From contig CAMAWG010000002.1 of NCBI GenBank assembly GCA_945861855.1, positions 1 to 64,000 on the forward strand: DNA of 64,000 nucleotides, given 5' to 3'. The notes under the pieces were generated by a model that was given only the letters and a program-made list of their open reading frames with translations, searched no databases and was not told the DNA's origin. The DNA is from Rhodoplanes serenus (GTDB lineage: Bacteria > Pseudomonadota > Alphaproteobacteria > Rhizobiales > Xanthobacteraceae). Positions 9,865 through 20,759 of the stretch are shown piece by piece. Within the stretch, counting starts at the first letter, position 1, and each line of letters starts with the position of its first letter. The position numbers and the translations under genes are program-made.

Positions 9865-11046
9865 CTACCCCCACAACCTCTTCGACGCCAGCCGCGCGCC
9901 CTCGGCCAGCGCGCCGAGCTTGGCCCAGGCGATCTCCGCATGCACCCGCCCGCCGAGGCCGCAGTCGGTACCAGCGATGACGTTGTCGCGGCCGACCGCG
10001 CCGGCGAAGCGCGTGATCCGCTCGGCCACAAGCTCGGGATGCTCGACCAGATTGGTGGAGTGGCTCACCACGCCCGGCAGCAATATCTTGCTGTCGGGCA
10101 GCTTCACGTCCTGCCACATCTTCCACTCGTGTTCGTGGCGCACGTTGGCCGCCTCGAACGAATAGCACTGCGCGTTCACTTCGAGCATCAGGTTGACGAT
10201 GTGCTCGAACGGCAGATCGTGGGTGTGCGGCCCGTGCCAGGAGCCCCAGCACAGGTGATAGCGCACGCGATCCTCGGGAATGCCCTTGAGCGCGTGGTTG
10301 ACGGCGTCGACGCGGAGTCTGGCGAACTTGTCGCGATACTCCTGCACGCTCAGCGCCGGCTTGAGCATGTCCCACCAGTCCACCAGGCCCGGATCGTCGA
10401 TTTGCAGGATGAAACCGGCATTGACCACCGCGAGGTACTCCTCGCGCAACGCCTCGGCGAGCGCAAAGATGTATTCCTCGTCGGTCTTGTAGTGCTCGTT
10501 GTAAATGAAGTGATCGAGCCAGCCAGGCGCGATGACGCAGAAGAAGGTCTCGTCCACCGGGCGTCCGGTCTTGGCGAGCGCCGTCTTGAACGCCTCGATC
10601 TCGACCGCAAGCGCCGCCGTGCCTTTCGACTTGACCGGACCGGTGGCGATCATCCGCTCGCGCTCGATCGGCAGCGTCTTCTCGCCGGGCACGAAAAAGA
10701 TCGTCCCGGCGCTGTCGGAGTCCTTGTAGAAGCGGGCGAACTCGTCACGCTCGCGCGTGAAGCTCCGCGTCGAGCCCACTTCGCCGGGCTTGAGCGGCCG
10801 CGTCTCAAGCCCGGTGAGATGGCGGCCGTAGTAGGCGATGTTGCGCGCCTTCCAGAATTCACCGTCGCCGATGCAGTCGATGCCGAGGTCGAGCTGCTGG
10901 CCGATGACATGGGCAAGCCCGCCTTCGATCGTCGCGGGATTGACCGCCTCGCCGCGATAGAGCCGGATCGGCAGGTCCTCGCAGCCGGGCGGCACCGGCA
11001 GCCGCCCCGCATGCGTGGTGCGGATCCGGTCGGAGCTTCGCTTCAT
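9865..11046 (-). CDS. Cobalamin-independent methionine synthase C-terminal domain-like protein (MetE-C family)
   Basis: RIRTTHAGRLPVP...CIGDGEFWK...YHLCWGSWHGPHTHDLPFEHIVNLMLEVNAQCYSFEAANVRHEHEWKMW...VVSHSTNLVEHPELVAERITRFAGAVGRDNVIAGTDCGLGGR. Confidence 0.82.
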   Translation of the reverse strand: MKRSSDRIRTTHAGRLPVPPGCEDLPIRLYRGEAVNPATIEGGLAHVIGQQLDLGIDCIGDGEFWKARNIAYYGRHLTGLETRPLKPGEVGSTRSFTRERDEFARFYKDSDSAGTIFFVPGEKTLPIERERMIATGPVKSKGTAALAVEIEAFKTALAKTGRPVDETFFCVIAPGWLDHFIYNEHYKTDEEYIFALAEALREEYLAVVNAGFILQIDDPGLVDWWDMLKPALSVQEYRDKFARLRVDAVNHALKGIPEDRVRYHLCWGSWHGPHTHDLPFEHIVNLMLEVNAQCYSFEAANVRHEHEWKMWQDVKLPDSKILLPGVVSHSTNLVEHPELVAERITRFAGAVGRDNVIAGTDCGLGGRVHAEIAWAKLGALAEGARLASKRLWG

Positions 11047-11047
11047 G

Positions 11048-12034
11048 TCATGGCCCGAGCTTGATGTTGGCTGCGCGGATGATGCCGCCGTAGAGCGCGG
11101 TCTCGGCCTCGATTCGCTTGGCGAATTCCTGCGGCCCCGAGAACTCGATCTGCACGAAGGTCGCCTTCAGCCGCTCGCGCACCGCCTGATCGTTGCCGAT
11201 CGATTGCAGCTCCTGCGTGAGCCGCACGATCGCCGCCGGCGGCGTGCCGGCCGGCGCCATCATGCCCCACCAGGGCATCATGGTGGCGCCGCCGTGGCCG
11301 ATCTCGGCAAAGGTCGGCACATTGGGGAAGTCGGGCATCCGCTTTGGCGAGGACACGGCCAGCGCCCGCAGCTTGCCCTCCTTCAACTGGCCGGCGATCG
11401 AAGCGGTGCTCAGCGCCGCGAAGTCGACCTGCTTGCCCAGAAGCGCGGTGATCACCTCGCCGCCGCCACGGAACGGCACATGCACCATCTGGATGCCGGC
11501 CGAGCGCGCCACCGCCTCGGCCGCGAGATGCAGCTCGGTGCCGACGCCGGACGAACCGTAGGTGACCTTCCCCGGATTTTCCTTGGCCTTGGCCACGATG
11601 TCGGCCGCCGACTTGAGCGGCGACTCGGCGTTGACCACAAACCAGACCGGCATCACCGCGACCACCGCGATGGGGACGATGTCGTTGCGCGGATCGTACT
11701 GCACCTTGTCGTTCATCAGGGGCGCGATGGTGATCGGCGCCGCGGTGGTGAACATCAGGGTTGCGCCGTCGGCCGGCGCACGGGCGACCGCCGTGGCGGC
11801 AATCTGGCCCGCCGCGCCGCCGCGGTTCTCGACCGTGAACGGCTGGCCGAGATTGTTTTGCAGGCGCTCGGAGAACACGCGCGCCAGAATGTCGGTGGCG
11901 CCGCCCGCGCCGAACGGCACGATCACCTTCACCGGCGCCGACGGATAGGTTTGCGCGGCGGCGGTTCCTCCCGACAGGAGGCCGGCCAGCGCTGCGACGA
12001 TCGCGCCGGTGCACCAGCGCTCGGACCCTTTCAT
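11048..12034 (-). CDS. Tripartite tricarboxylate transporter substrate-binding protein (Bug family)
   Basis: YPSAPVKVIVPFGAGGATDILARVFSERLQNNLGQPFTVENRGGAAGQIAA. Confidence 0.92.
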   Translation of the reverse strand: MKGSERWCTGAIVAALAGLLSGGTAAAQTYPSAPVKVIVPFGAGGATDILARVFSERLQNNLGQPFTVENRGGAAGQIAATAVARAPADGATLMFTTAAPITIAPLMNDKVQYDPRNDIVPIAVVAVMPVWFVVNAESPLKSAADIVAKAKENPGKVTYGSSGVGTELHLAAEAVARSAGIQMVHVPFRGGGEVITALLGKQVDFAALSTASIAGQLKEGKLRALAVSSPKRMPDFPNVPTFAEIGHGGATMMPWWGMMAPAGTPPAAIVRLTQELQSIGNDQAVRERLKATFVQIEFSGPQEFAKRIEAETALYGGIIRAANIKLGP

Positions 12035-12181
12035 GGCATTCCTCCCGTTGCTTTCCCTGCGACGGATTATCCGAGCGATGGCTGAAGGCAGCAAGTGGTG
12101 GGCAAGTGGGCACGCAAACTCTCTTGCCCTCCCCCTTGCGGGAAAGGGCGACCGCGTTCGCGGCGAATGTGCCGCCCGCCC

Positions 12182-13174
12182 TTATTCCACCTTGACGTTC
12201 GCCGCCTTGATGATCGGCGACCAGCGCGCGATCTCGCTCTTGATCAGCGCGAGGAATGGCTGCGGCCCGCGTCTGGCCTTCTCCGGAATGTCGCAGCCGA
12301 GCACCAGCATCCGCTTGCGCGTCGGCTCGTCGTCGAGCGCCTTGTCGAGCGCGGCGGCCAGTTGGCCGATGATCGCCTGCGGCGTGCCCTTGGGCGCCAG
12401 CAGGCCGTTCCAGGCGGACGCCTGGAATTCGGGGAGCCCGCCCTCCTTCGAGGTCGGCACGTTCGGGATCACAGGATTGCGCGCGGGGGTCGAGACCGCA
12501 TAGACCTTGATTCTGTTGGCCTCGAGATGCGTGCCGCCGGTGATGATGTCCGCGCACATGTAATCGATCTGGCCGCCGACCAGCGCGTTCATGGTGGGAG
12601 CGCCGCCATTGAACGGCACGAGCGTCGGCTTCACGCCCAGGATCGAATTGAGCAGCAGGCAGGTGGTGAAGAAGATCGAGCCGACGCCGGCATGCCCCTG
12701 ATTGAGCGTGCTGGCGTTCGCCTTGAGATAGGCGGCGAATTCCTTGAGGTCCTTCGGCGGGAAATCCTTCCTGGCCGCGATGATCAGCGGAAACTCCGTG
12801 ACCAGGCCGATCGTCTCGAAATCGGCGTCCGGCTTGTAGGCGAGGTTCGGATAGAGCGCGACCGAGGCCGCATGCGTTCCCATCTGGCCCATCAGGATGG
12901 TGTAGCCATCGGGATCGGCGCGCATCGCCCGGGTCGAGCCGGTGGTGCCGCCGGCGCCTGAGACATTCTGCACGACAATCTGCTGGCCGAGCGTGCGCGA
13001 CATGTGATCGGCGACGATGCGCGCGCCGACGTCGGTGGAGCCGCCGGGCGGGAACGGAACGATCAGCGTGATCGGGCGCGTCGGATAGGCCTGCGCGCTG
13101 GCGATCCGGGACACGGCCGGAAGCGCGGCAGCGCCCGCGGCGAGATGCAGAAATTGTCTGCGCGGAAGTTTCAT
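12182..13174 (-). CDS. Tripartite tricarboxylate transporter substrate-binding protein (Bug family)
   Basis: MKLPRRQFLHLAAGAAALPAVSRIASAQAYPTRPITLIVPFPPGGSTDVGARIVADHMSRTLGQQIVVQNVSGAGGTTGS; TAT-like leader. Confidence 0.92.
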   Translation of the reverse strand: MKLPRRQFLHLAAGAAALPAVSRIASAQAYPTRPITLIVPFPPGGSTDVGARIVADHMSRTLGQQIVVQNVSGAGGTTGSTRAMRADPDGYTILMGQMGTHAASVALYPNLAYKPDADFETIGLVTEFPLIIAARKDFPPKDLKEFAAYLKANASTLNQGHAGVGSIFFTTCLLLNSILGVKPTLVPFNGGAPTMNALVGGQIDYMCADIITGGTHLEANRIKVYAVSTPARNPVIPNVPTSKEGGLPEFQASAWNGLLAPKGTPQAIIGQLAAALDKALDDEPTRKRMLVLGCDIPEKARRGPQPFLALIKSEIARWSPIIKAANVKVE

Positions 13175-13321
13175 GGCGTTTCCCCCTCGAAATACCGGTG
13201 ATGCCCGGGCGTATATTGTACTCAGGCTACACCAACTTCACGGCTCTTGTCCCGGATGCGGCGGCGGGACAGGCGGCTGGGACGGTGCTAAAAGCGTGCA
13301 AGTCGCGCACATAAGGCTCCC

Positions 13322-15115
13322 ATGGCAGGCAACATCAATCCCAATCCCTTCACCACGCGGCCCGAGATCGACGGCACCTTCGGCGTCGTCACCTCGACCC
13401 ACTGGATCGCCACCGCGGTCGGCATGGGCACGCTGGAGCGGGGCGGCAACGCCTTCGACGCCGCGGTCGCCACAGCCTTCACCTTGCAGGTGGTCGAGCC
13501 GCACCTGAACGGCCCGGGCGGCGACGTGCCGGTGCTGCTCTACGACGTGCGCAAGGGAAAGCCGGAACTCATTTGCGGCCAGGGCCCCGCCCCCGCCGGC
13601 GCCACCATCAAGCATTACAAGAGCGAAGGCCTCGACATGGTGCCGGGCACCGGCCTGCTCGCGGCCTGCGTGCCCGGCATGTTCGACACCTGGATGGTGC
13701 TGCTGCGCGACTACGGCACGATGAAGCTCGCCGACGTGCTGACGCCTGCGATCTCCTACGCGCAGAACGGCCATCCGCTGGTCGAGCGCGCCAACGCCAC
13801 CATCAGAACGGTTGAAAAGCATTTCCGCGATCATTGGCCGACGTCGGCGGCGATCTACCTGCCGAATGGCAAGGCCGCCGAGACCGGCAAGCTGTTCACC
13901 AACAAGACGCTGGCCGCGACCTACACGCGCGTGCTGAAAGAAGCCGAGAGCGCCGGCGCCGACCGCGTCGCGCAGATCGAGCGTGCGCGCAAGGTCTGGT
14001 CGCAGGGCTTCGTCGCGCAAGCCATCGACAGGTTCTGCCGCACGCAGGCGGTGATGGACACCAGCGGCTCGCCGCACAAGGGCGTGCTGACCGGCCAGGA
14101 CATGGCGACATGGCAGGCGCAGATCGAAGCGCCGCTCACCTACGACTACGGCCGCTACACCGTCTGCAAGCCGCCGTGGAGCCAAGGCCCGGTGACGCTG
14201 CAGCAGCTCGCGCTGCTGAAGGGCTTCAACCTCGACGGCCTCGACGTGGTCGGGCCGGACTTCATCCATCTGGTGGTGGAGTGCTCGAAGCTCGCCTACG
14301 CCGATCGAGAGAAATTCTACGGCGACCCGAACTTCGTGAACGTGCCGTTTCCCACGCTGCTTTCGGACGCGTACAACGCCGAACGTCGCAAGCTCATCGG
14401 TGAGCAAGCCTCGCTCGAGCTGCGGCCGGGCTCGGTCGAGGGCTTCGGCGCAATCGTGAAAATGAAGCCCGGCGCGAAGCTCGTCGCCGGCATGGGCGCC
14501 GGCGAGCCGACCGTCGGCCGCATGGGCGAAGTGGTTGGCGACACAGTACATTTCGACATCGTCGACCAGGCCGGCAACATGGTCACGGCGACGCCGTCCG
14601 GCGGCTGGCTGCAGTCCTCGCCGGTCATTCCCGAGCTGGGCTTCTGCCTCGGCACGCGAGCGCAGATGTTCTGGCTCGAACATGGCCATCCGGCATCGCT
14701 CGCGCCCGGTAAAAGGCCGCGAACGACGCTTTCGCCGACGCTCGCGCTGCGCGACGGCGACGCTTATCTCGCCTGGGGCTCGCCCGGAGGAGACCAGCAG
14801 GATCAATGGATTACGCAGTTTTTCCTGCGCCACGTCCATGCCGGGATGAATCTGCAGGAGGCGATCGACGCGCCGGCCTGGCACTCCGAGCATTTCCCGA
14901 TCTCGTTCTGGCCGCGAACATCGCGACCCGGCGTGCTCCAGATCGAGAAGCGCGTTCCTCAGGAGACTCGCGAAGAACTTACCCGGCGCGGCCATATCGT
15001 CGAGGTCGAGCCGGAATGGTCGGAAGGCCGCCTCACCGCGGCGTCGAAGGACGGCAATCGCCGCAAAGCCGCCGCCAACCCGCGCGGCATGCAAGGCTAT
15101 GCCGCGGGGCGCTAA
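13322..15115 (+). CDS. Gamma-glutamyltransferase family protein
   Basis: GVVTSTHWIATAVGMGTLERGGNAFDAAVATAFTLQVVEPHLNGPGGDVPVLLYD...GDTVHFDIVDQAGNMVTATPSGGWLQSSPVIPELGFCLGTRAQMF...RPRTTLSPTLALRDG; no obvious signal peptide. Confidence 0.9.
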   Translation: MAGNINPNPFTTRPEIDGTFGVVTSTHWIATAVGMGTLERGGNAFDAAVATAFTLQVVEPHLNGPGGDVPVLLYDVRKGKPELICGQGPAPAGATIKHYKSEGLDMVPGTGLLAACVPGMFDTWMVLLRDYGTMKLADVLTPAISYAQNGHPLVERANATIRTVEKHFRDHWPTSAAIYLPNGKAAETGKLFTNKTLAATYTRVLKEAESAGADRVAQIERARKVWSQGFVAQAIDRFCRTQAVMDTSGSPHKGVLTGQDMATWQAQIEAPLTYDYGRYTVCKPPWSQGPVTLQQLALLKGFNLDGLDVVGPDFIHLVVECSKLAYADREKFYGDPNFVNVPFPTLLSDAYNAERRKLIGEQASLELRPGSVEGFGAIVKMKPGAKLVAGMGAGEPTVGRMGEVVGDTVHFDIVDQAGNMVTATPSGGWLQSSPVIPELGFCLGTRAQMFWLEHGHPASLAPGKRPRTTLSPTLALRDGDAYLAWGSPGGDQQDQWITQFFLRHVHAGMNLQEAIDAPAWHSEHFPISFWPRTSRPGVLQIEKRVPQETREELTRRGHIVEVEPEWSEGRLTAASKDGNRRKAAANPRGMQGYAAGR

Positions 15116-15128
15116 TTCAAGTCAGAGT

Positions 15129-15937
<809 letters not shown>

Positions 15938-15941
<4 letters not shown>

Positions 15942-16798
15942 GCACCGTCCAGCACGCACAATCGCCTGCCGACGCGCGGCGCGAGCTCGCCGACGATCAG
16001 GCGCGCGCCGAGCGCGTCGCGGCCGAGCGCCGCCGCGGCGCCATGCTGCGGAATTTCGGCATCCGCATGGTGTCGCTCGCGATCTTCCTGACGCTCTGGC
16101 AGATCGCGGCGATGAACGTCGATCCGGTGCTGTTCACCTCGCCGCTGAAGGTCGCGGTGGCAGCCGTCGGCATGGTGGCGAGCGGCGAATTGTGGACGTC
16201 GCTGTGGCCGAGTCTGGTGGTGCTGGCGATGGGGCTCACCCTGGCCGTCGTCTTCGGCACGCTTTTGGGCCTTGCGCTGGCGCGCTTCCACATCCTCGAC
16301 GTGGGGCTGACCGTCTACATCACCTTCCTTTATTCCATCCCGTCGGTGGCGCTCGTTCCGCTGATCGTGTTGTGGGCCGGCTACGAAACCACCGCCAAGG
16401 TCATCATCCTGTTCCTGTTCGCCTTCTTCCCGATGGTCATCAACACCTATCAGGGCGTGAAGTCGGTGGACCCGAAACTCCTTGAAGTCGGCCGCGCGTT
16501 CCGCTGCTCGGAGCGGCAGTTGTGGACCAACATCGTGCTGCCGGGCGCGCTTCCCTTCATCGTCACTGGCATCCGCCTGGCCGTCGGCCGCGGCATGATC
16601 GGCATGGTGCTGGCCGATCTCTACACCGCGATCTCCGGCATCGGCTATCTGATCGTGCGCACGGCCAGCACGTTCCAGGTCGACAGGATGTTCGTGCCGA
16701 TCGTGACGCTGGGCCTGCTCGGCGTGACGCTGACGGCGCTCTTGCGGCTTGCGGAGAGATACGTGGCGCCGTGGACCGCGGCGAGCCAGGAGGATTAG
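15938..16798 (+). CDS. ABC transporter permease (NitT/TauT-like)
   Basis: ATGA overlap with the preceding ATPase; LWTSLWPSLVVLAMGLTLAVVFGTLLGLALARFHILDVGLTVYITFLYSIPSVALVPLIVLWAGYETTAKVIILFLFAFFPMVINTYQGVKSVDPKLLEVGRAFRCSERQLWTNIVLPGALPFIVTGIRLAVGRGMIGMV. Confidence 0.92.
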
Positions 16799-16805
16799 GC
16801 CGCAA

Positions 16806-18560
16806 TCACTCCGGAAGCCCGAGCTTCTTTAGATTCTCCGCCATGCGGTCGAGCACGGCCGGTGAAAACACCATCGCCTGCTTGAACTTGGCAACCGTGA
16901 GATCGGGATAGGCGAGCATCAGTTCGGCGTAGGCCTTTTCCGCCTCCTCCATCCGGCCGGCGCCCGACAGCGACGACGTCAGGTTTCGATAAATCCATTT
17001 GGCGTTGGGCCGCTCCTCCAGCGCGCGCCGGTAATGCGCCGCGGCCTGGTCGTATCGCTCCATGATCTCGTTCGCCGAGCCCATGCCGACGTGGTTGTTG
17101 AAGTTCATCGGGTCGAGCGGGCTCAAGCGAAGCGCCCGCTCGAAATGCTCGATCGCCTCCTTCGGCCGGTCGGAGTAGTTCTCGACCCAGCCGAGGCGAT
17201 GCCAGGCCCACGCGGCGTTGGGATCGAGCGCGAGCGCGCGGTCGAGCAGGATGCGCGCGGTTCCGTAGTTGCGCACGAAGGTATGCACCGCGCCGAGCAC
17301 CGCCAGGATGATCGGATCGTCGCCGCTCAACTCCGCCGCGCGCTCGGCGAGCGATCGGGCCTTGCCCTGCGTCTCGGCCGGATCGTCAACCCAGTTGTAG
17401 ACGGAGCGCTGGGCGTGGCACCAACCCGCGAGCGACAGCGCGAGCGGATAGTCCGGATCGATGGCCAGCGCCTTGTCGAGAAGGTCGAGCGCCTTGGCGC
17501 TTTCCTCCTTCTCCAGCGCCCAGACATGCGGCATCGCCCGCATGGTGTAGTCGTAGCTGCCCAGATCCTGCGGGCGCTTGCGCCGCGAGCGCTCGATCTC
17601 GGCAATGCGGATCGACGGCTGCAGCGCGCCCGCCAGTTGCTCCGTAATGCGGTCCTGCAAATCGAAAATATCGTCCACCGTGCCGTCGTAGCGCGAGCTC
17701 CAGACGTGGGCGCCGGTTTCGGTCTCGATCAACTGAACGGTGATGCGCAGACGGTTGCCGCCCTTCTGCACGCTGCCTTCGAGCAGATAGGCAACGCCCA
17801 GCTCCTTGCCGATGTCGCGCACGTTCGTCGCGCGGCCCTTGTAGGTGAAGGCCGAATTGCGGGCGATGACGAAGAACGACCGGATGCGCGACAGCGCCGC
17901 GGTGATCGCCTCGACGAAGCCGTCCGCGAGATAGTCCTGTCCCGCCTCGGCCGACATGTTGTCGAACGGCAGGACGACGATGGATGGCTTGTCGGGGAGC
18001 GCGAGAGGATTCGGCGCCGCGGCCGGCGCGCCGCCGAAGCGAATGGCGTAGACCCGCACCGGACTGGCGATGTTCTTGAGCTGCCTGTCGCCCATATCCT
18101 CGAATGCCGCGTCGAGCTTGCCGCGCACCTGCCGGTAGGCGTCGTCGGATATGCAGATCGCGCCGGGATCGGCGATGCCTTCGAGGCGGGCGGCGATGTT
18201 GACGCCGTCGCCGAATATGTCGCCGTCCTCGATGACGATGTCGCCGACATGCATGCCGATGCGGAATTCGATGCGCTCGTCCTGCGGCACCGTGGCATTG
18301 CGCTCGGCCATGCCGCGCTGAACCGCGACCGCACAACGCACCCCATCGACGATGCTGGGAAACTCGATGAGCAGGCCGTCGCCCGAGGTCTTGACGATGC
18401 GGCCGGAGTGCTCGGCGATCGTTGTATCCACGAGCTCGCGGCGATGCGCCTTGAGGCGCGCGAGCGTGCCCTCCTCGTCGTCGCCAATGAGCCGGCTGTA
18501 GCCAGCGACATCGGCCGCGAGGATGGCGGTCAGCCGCCGTTGAACGCGCTCCTCGGCCAT
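16806..18560 (-). CDS. Adenylate/guanylate cyclase domain protein with TPR repeats
   Basis: RRLTAILAADVAGYSRLIGDDEEGTLARLKAHRRELVDTTIAEHSGRIVKTSGDGLLIEFPSIVDGVRCAVAVQRGM (class III cyclase) followed by TPR-like C-terminus. Confidence 0.9.
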   Translation of the reverse strand: MAEERVQRRLTAILAADVAGYSRLIGDDEEGTLARLKAHRRELVDTTIAEHSGRIVKTSGDGLLIEFPSIVDGVRCAVAVQRGMAERNATVPQDERIEFRIGMHVGDIVIEDGDIFGDGVNIAARLEGIADPGAICISDDAYRQVRGKLDAAFEDMGDRQLKNIASPVRVYAIRFGGAPAAAPNPLALPDKPSIVVLPFDNMSAEAGQDYLADGFVEAITAALSRIRSFFVIARNSAFTYKGRATNVRDIGKELGVAYLLEGSVQKGGNRLRITVQLIETETGAHVWSSRYDGTVDDIFDLQDRITEQLAGALQPSIRIAEIERSRRKRPQDLGSYDYTMRAMPHVWALEKEESAKALDLLDKALAIDPDYPLALSLAGWCHAQRSVYNWVDDPAETQGKARSLAERAAELSGDDPIILAVLGAVHTFVRNYGTARILLDRALALDPNAAWAWHRLGWVENYSDRPKEAIEHFERALRLSPLDPMNFNNHVGMGSANEIMERYDQAAAHYRRALEERPNAKWIYRNLTSSLSGAGRMEEAEKAYAELMLAYPDLTVAKFKQAMVFSPAVLDRMAENLKKLGLPE

Positions 18561-18730
18561 TCAGCCGTCCCATGCAAGGCTCTGGCAAAGTGTATGGCCG
18601 GGTGTCCGGAGTGTCCATGCGGCGGCGAAGCCGGCCGGCGGGCCGAGGCATGTGGAAATGACGGCTATCGTATTCGTCGCAGCGGCTGGGTAAAATGACG
18701 CATCCTTGTCGGACATAGCGGAGAGCGGAC

Positions 18731-19777
18731 ATGGCGAAATTCGCAAACATTCTGGGAACGATCGGCAACACGCCCGTGGTGCGGATCAACCGGCTGGCGC
18801 CTCCGGACGTGAACCTGTTCGTCAAGATCGAGGCCTTCAATCCGCTGGGGTCGGTCAAGGATCGCCTGGCGCTCGGCGTGATCGAGGCGGCCGAGAAATC
18901 GGGCCAGCTCAAGCCCGGCCAGACCGTCATCGAGGCGACCAGCGGCAACACCGGCATCGGGCTTGCCATGGTGTGCGCCCAGAAGGGCTATCCACTCGTG
19001 ATCACCATGGCCGAGCCGTTCAGCGTCGAGCGGCGCAGGCTCATGCGCTTTCTCGGCGCGAAGGTGGTGGTGACGCCGGCGGCCGGCCGCGGCTTCGGGA
19101 TGGTGGTCAAGGCGATGGAGCTTGCCAAGGCGCACGGCTGGTTCCTGACCCGCCAGTTCGAGAACGAGGCCAACCCGGACATCCATTCGCGCACCACGGC
19201 GCGGGAGATCATCGAGGATTTCAAGGGCGAGAAGCTCGACTATTGGGTGACGGGATACGGCACCGGCGGAACCTTGAAAGGCGTCTCGCGGGTGCTCGCC
19301 AAGGAAATGCCCCACACCAAGATCGTCCTCTGCGAGCCCGAGGACGCCCCGCTGCTTCGCAGCGGCACGAAGCAGGAGCGCAACGCCGACGGCTCTCCCG
19401 CCACGGCGCATCCCGCCTTCAAGCCGCATCCGATGCAGGGCTGGACGCCGGATTTCATTCCGAAGCTGACCGAAGACGCCGTGGACATGAAGGTGATCGA
19501 ACGGATCATTCCCATTCCGGGCGCCGAAGGGATCAAATGGAGCGGCGAACTGGCCCGCAAGGAAGGCATCTTCGTCGGCATCACCGCGGGCGCCACGTTC
19601 GCGGGCGCGCTGAAGGTCGCCGCCGAGGCGCCGAAGGGCGCCAACATCCTGTGCATGCTACCCGACACCGGCGAGCGCTATCTGAGCACCCCGCTGTTTG
19701 CGAGTATCTCGGCGGACATGAACGAGGAAGAGCTCGCCATCTCGCGTTCGACGCCGGGCCAGCAGTTTCCCGCCTGA
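18731..19777 (+). CDS. cysK: PLP-dependent cysteine synthase family protein
   Basis: ILGTIGNTPVVRINRLAPPDVNLFVKIEAFNPLGSVKDRLALGVIEAAEKSGQLKPGQTVIEATSGNTGIGLAMVCAQKGY. Confidence 0.85.
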   Translation: MAKFANILGTIGNTPVVRINRLAPPDVNLFVKIEAFNPLGSVKDRLALGVIEAAEKSGQLKPGQTVIEATSGNTGIGLAMVCAQKGYPLVITMAEPFSVERRRLMRFLGAKVVVTPAAGRGFGMVVKAMELAKAHGWFLTRQFENEANPDIHSRTTAREIIEDFKGEKLDYWVTGYGTGGTLKGVSRVLAKEMPHTKIVLCEPEDAPLLRSGTKQERNADGSPATAHPAFKPHPMQGWTPDFIPKLTEDAVDMKVIERIIPIPGAEGIKWSGELARKEGIFVGITAGATFAGALKVAAEAPKGANILCMLPDTGERYLSTPLFASISADMNEEELAISRSTPGQQFPA

Positions 19778-19820
19778 GCCGCCGCCGCACATCGGGCGGC
19801 CGACGGCGCGAAGATGTGCG

Positions 19821-20744
19821 TCACTTCTTCTCGTCGGCTTCGGCGACTTTCTTCCAGGTGGGATCCGGGTTGAACGATTTCATGCGCGAAGCGATCCGCC
19901 TGGTGTTCGCGCCCAGGTCCTTCTCGAACACATCGCCCTTGTGGTTGATGATGAACGTCGTCAGGCCGGAATTTCCGTACTCGGCGGGATACGCGACGAG
20001 CGCGAAACCGCCGACCATCTTACCGCCCACGACATAATCCAGCGCGCCGCCTGCCGCGTTCGAGCCTTGCCGAATCAGGACTTTGTAGTTGTAGCCGTGG
20101 AAGGCTGTACCGCTGCCGACGCGGTAGCCCCGCTGCGTCGCGGCAGCAACCGCCCCGCCGATGGGGCTGTCGGGCCCGCCCTGCACGGACGGCCAGTACA
20201 GACCATCCTTCTTGCCGGGACGGCTGACGATCCTTTGCGCGTACACCGCCATGCCATCGATCCTGGGGGTGAGATCGGCATATTCGTTTTGCGCATCGTA
20301 ATAGGCAAGGCAGACCTGGACCGCGGCCAGCTCATTGCGGCCGATGCGCCGCGCCAATATCTCCTCACGGCCGGCCTTGGTATCGAACTGCCAGGAGCCG
20401 TCCTTTTGCACGAGCGGAATCGGGAACGGATAACCGTCCGGCCCCAGCATCAGAGTGCGATTGTTGCCGTCGGCGGCAACGCTGTGCTTGGCATCGTAGG
20501 CGGCGACGAACTCCTTCCGCGTATTTTCGTCCGCAACGGCATCGCCCGAAGAGACGATGTCGGCGGCATCGGGCCCAAGCACGGCCATCACCGCCTTGCG
20601 GTCGCCTGCACGGGCCGCCGCGGCCAGCGCGTCCGCAGCCTCATCCGGAGTCTTGAAGCGCTGCTGCGCGCCAGCGGTTGGGATCGAGGCAACGATGGCA
20701 GCCGCAACACCAGCCGCGAGCATCAAGTTTCTGAGCTTTTGCAT
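19821..20744 (-). CDS. DUF2950 family protein
   Basis: Signal peptide; FKTPDEAADALAAAARAGDRKAVMAVLGPDAADIVSSGDAVADENTRKEFVAAY...; next to a DUF3300-like gene. Confidence 0.75.
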   Translation of the reverse strand: MQKLRNLMLAAGVAAAIVASIPTAGAQQRFKTPDEAADALAAAARAGDRKAVMAVLGPDAADIVSSGDAVADENTRKEFVAAYDAKHSVAADGNNRTLMLGPDGYPFPIPLVQKDGSWQFDTKAGREEILARRIGRNELAAVQVCLAYYDAQNEYADLTPRIDGMAVYAQRIVSRPGKKDGLYWPSVQGGPDSPIGGAVAAATQRGYRVGSGTAFHGYNYKVLIRQGSNAAGGALDYVVGGKMVGGFALVAYPAEYGNSGLTTFIINHKGDVFEKDLGANTRRIASRMKSFNPDPTWKKVAEADEKK

Positions 20745-20759
20745 GATCGTCTCCCTCGC

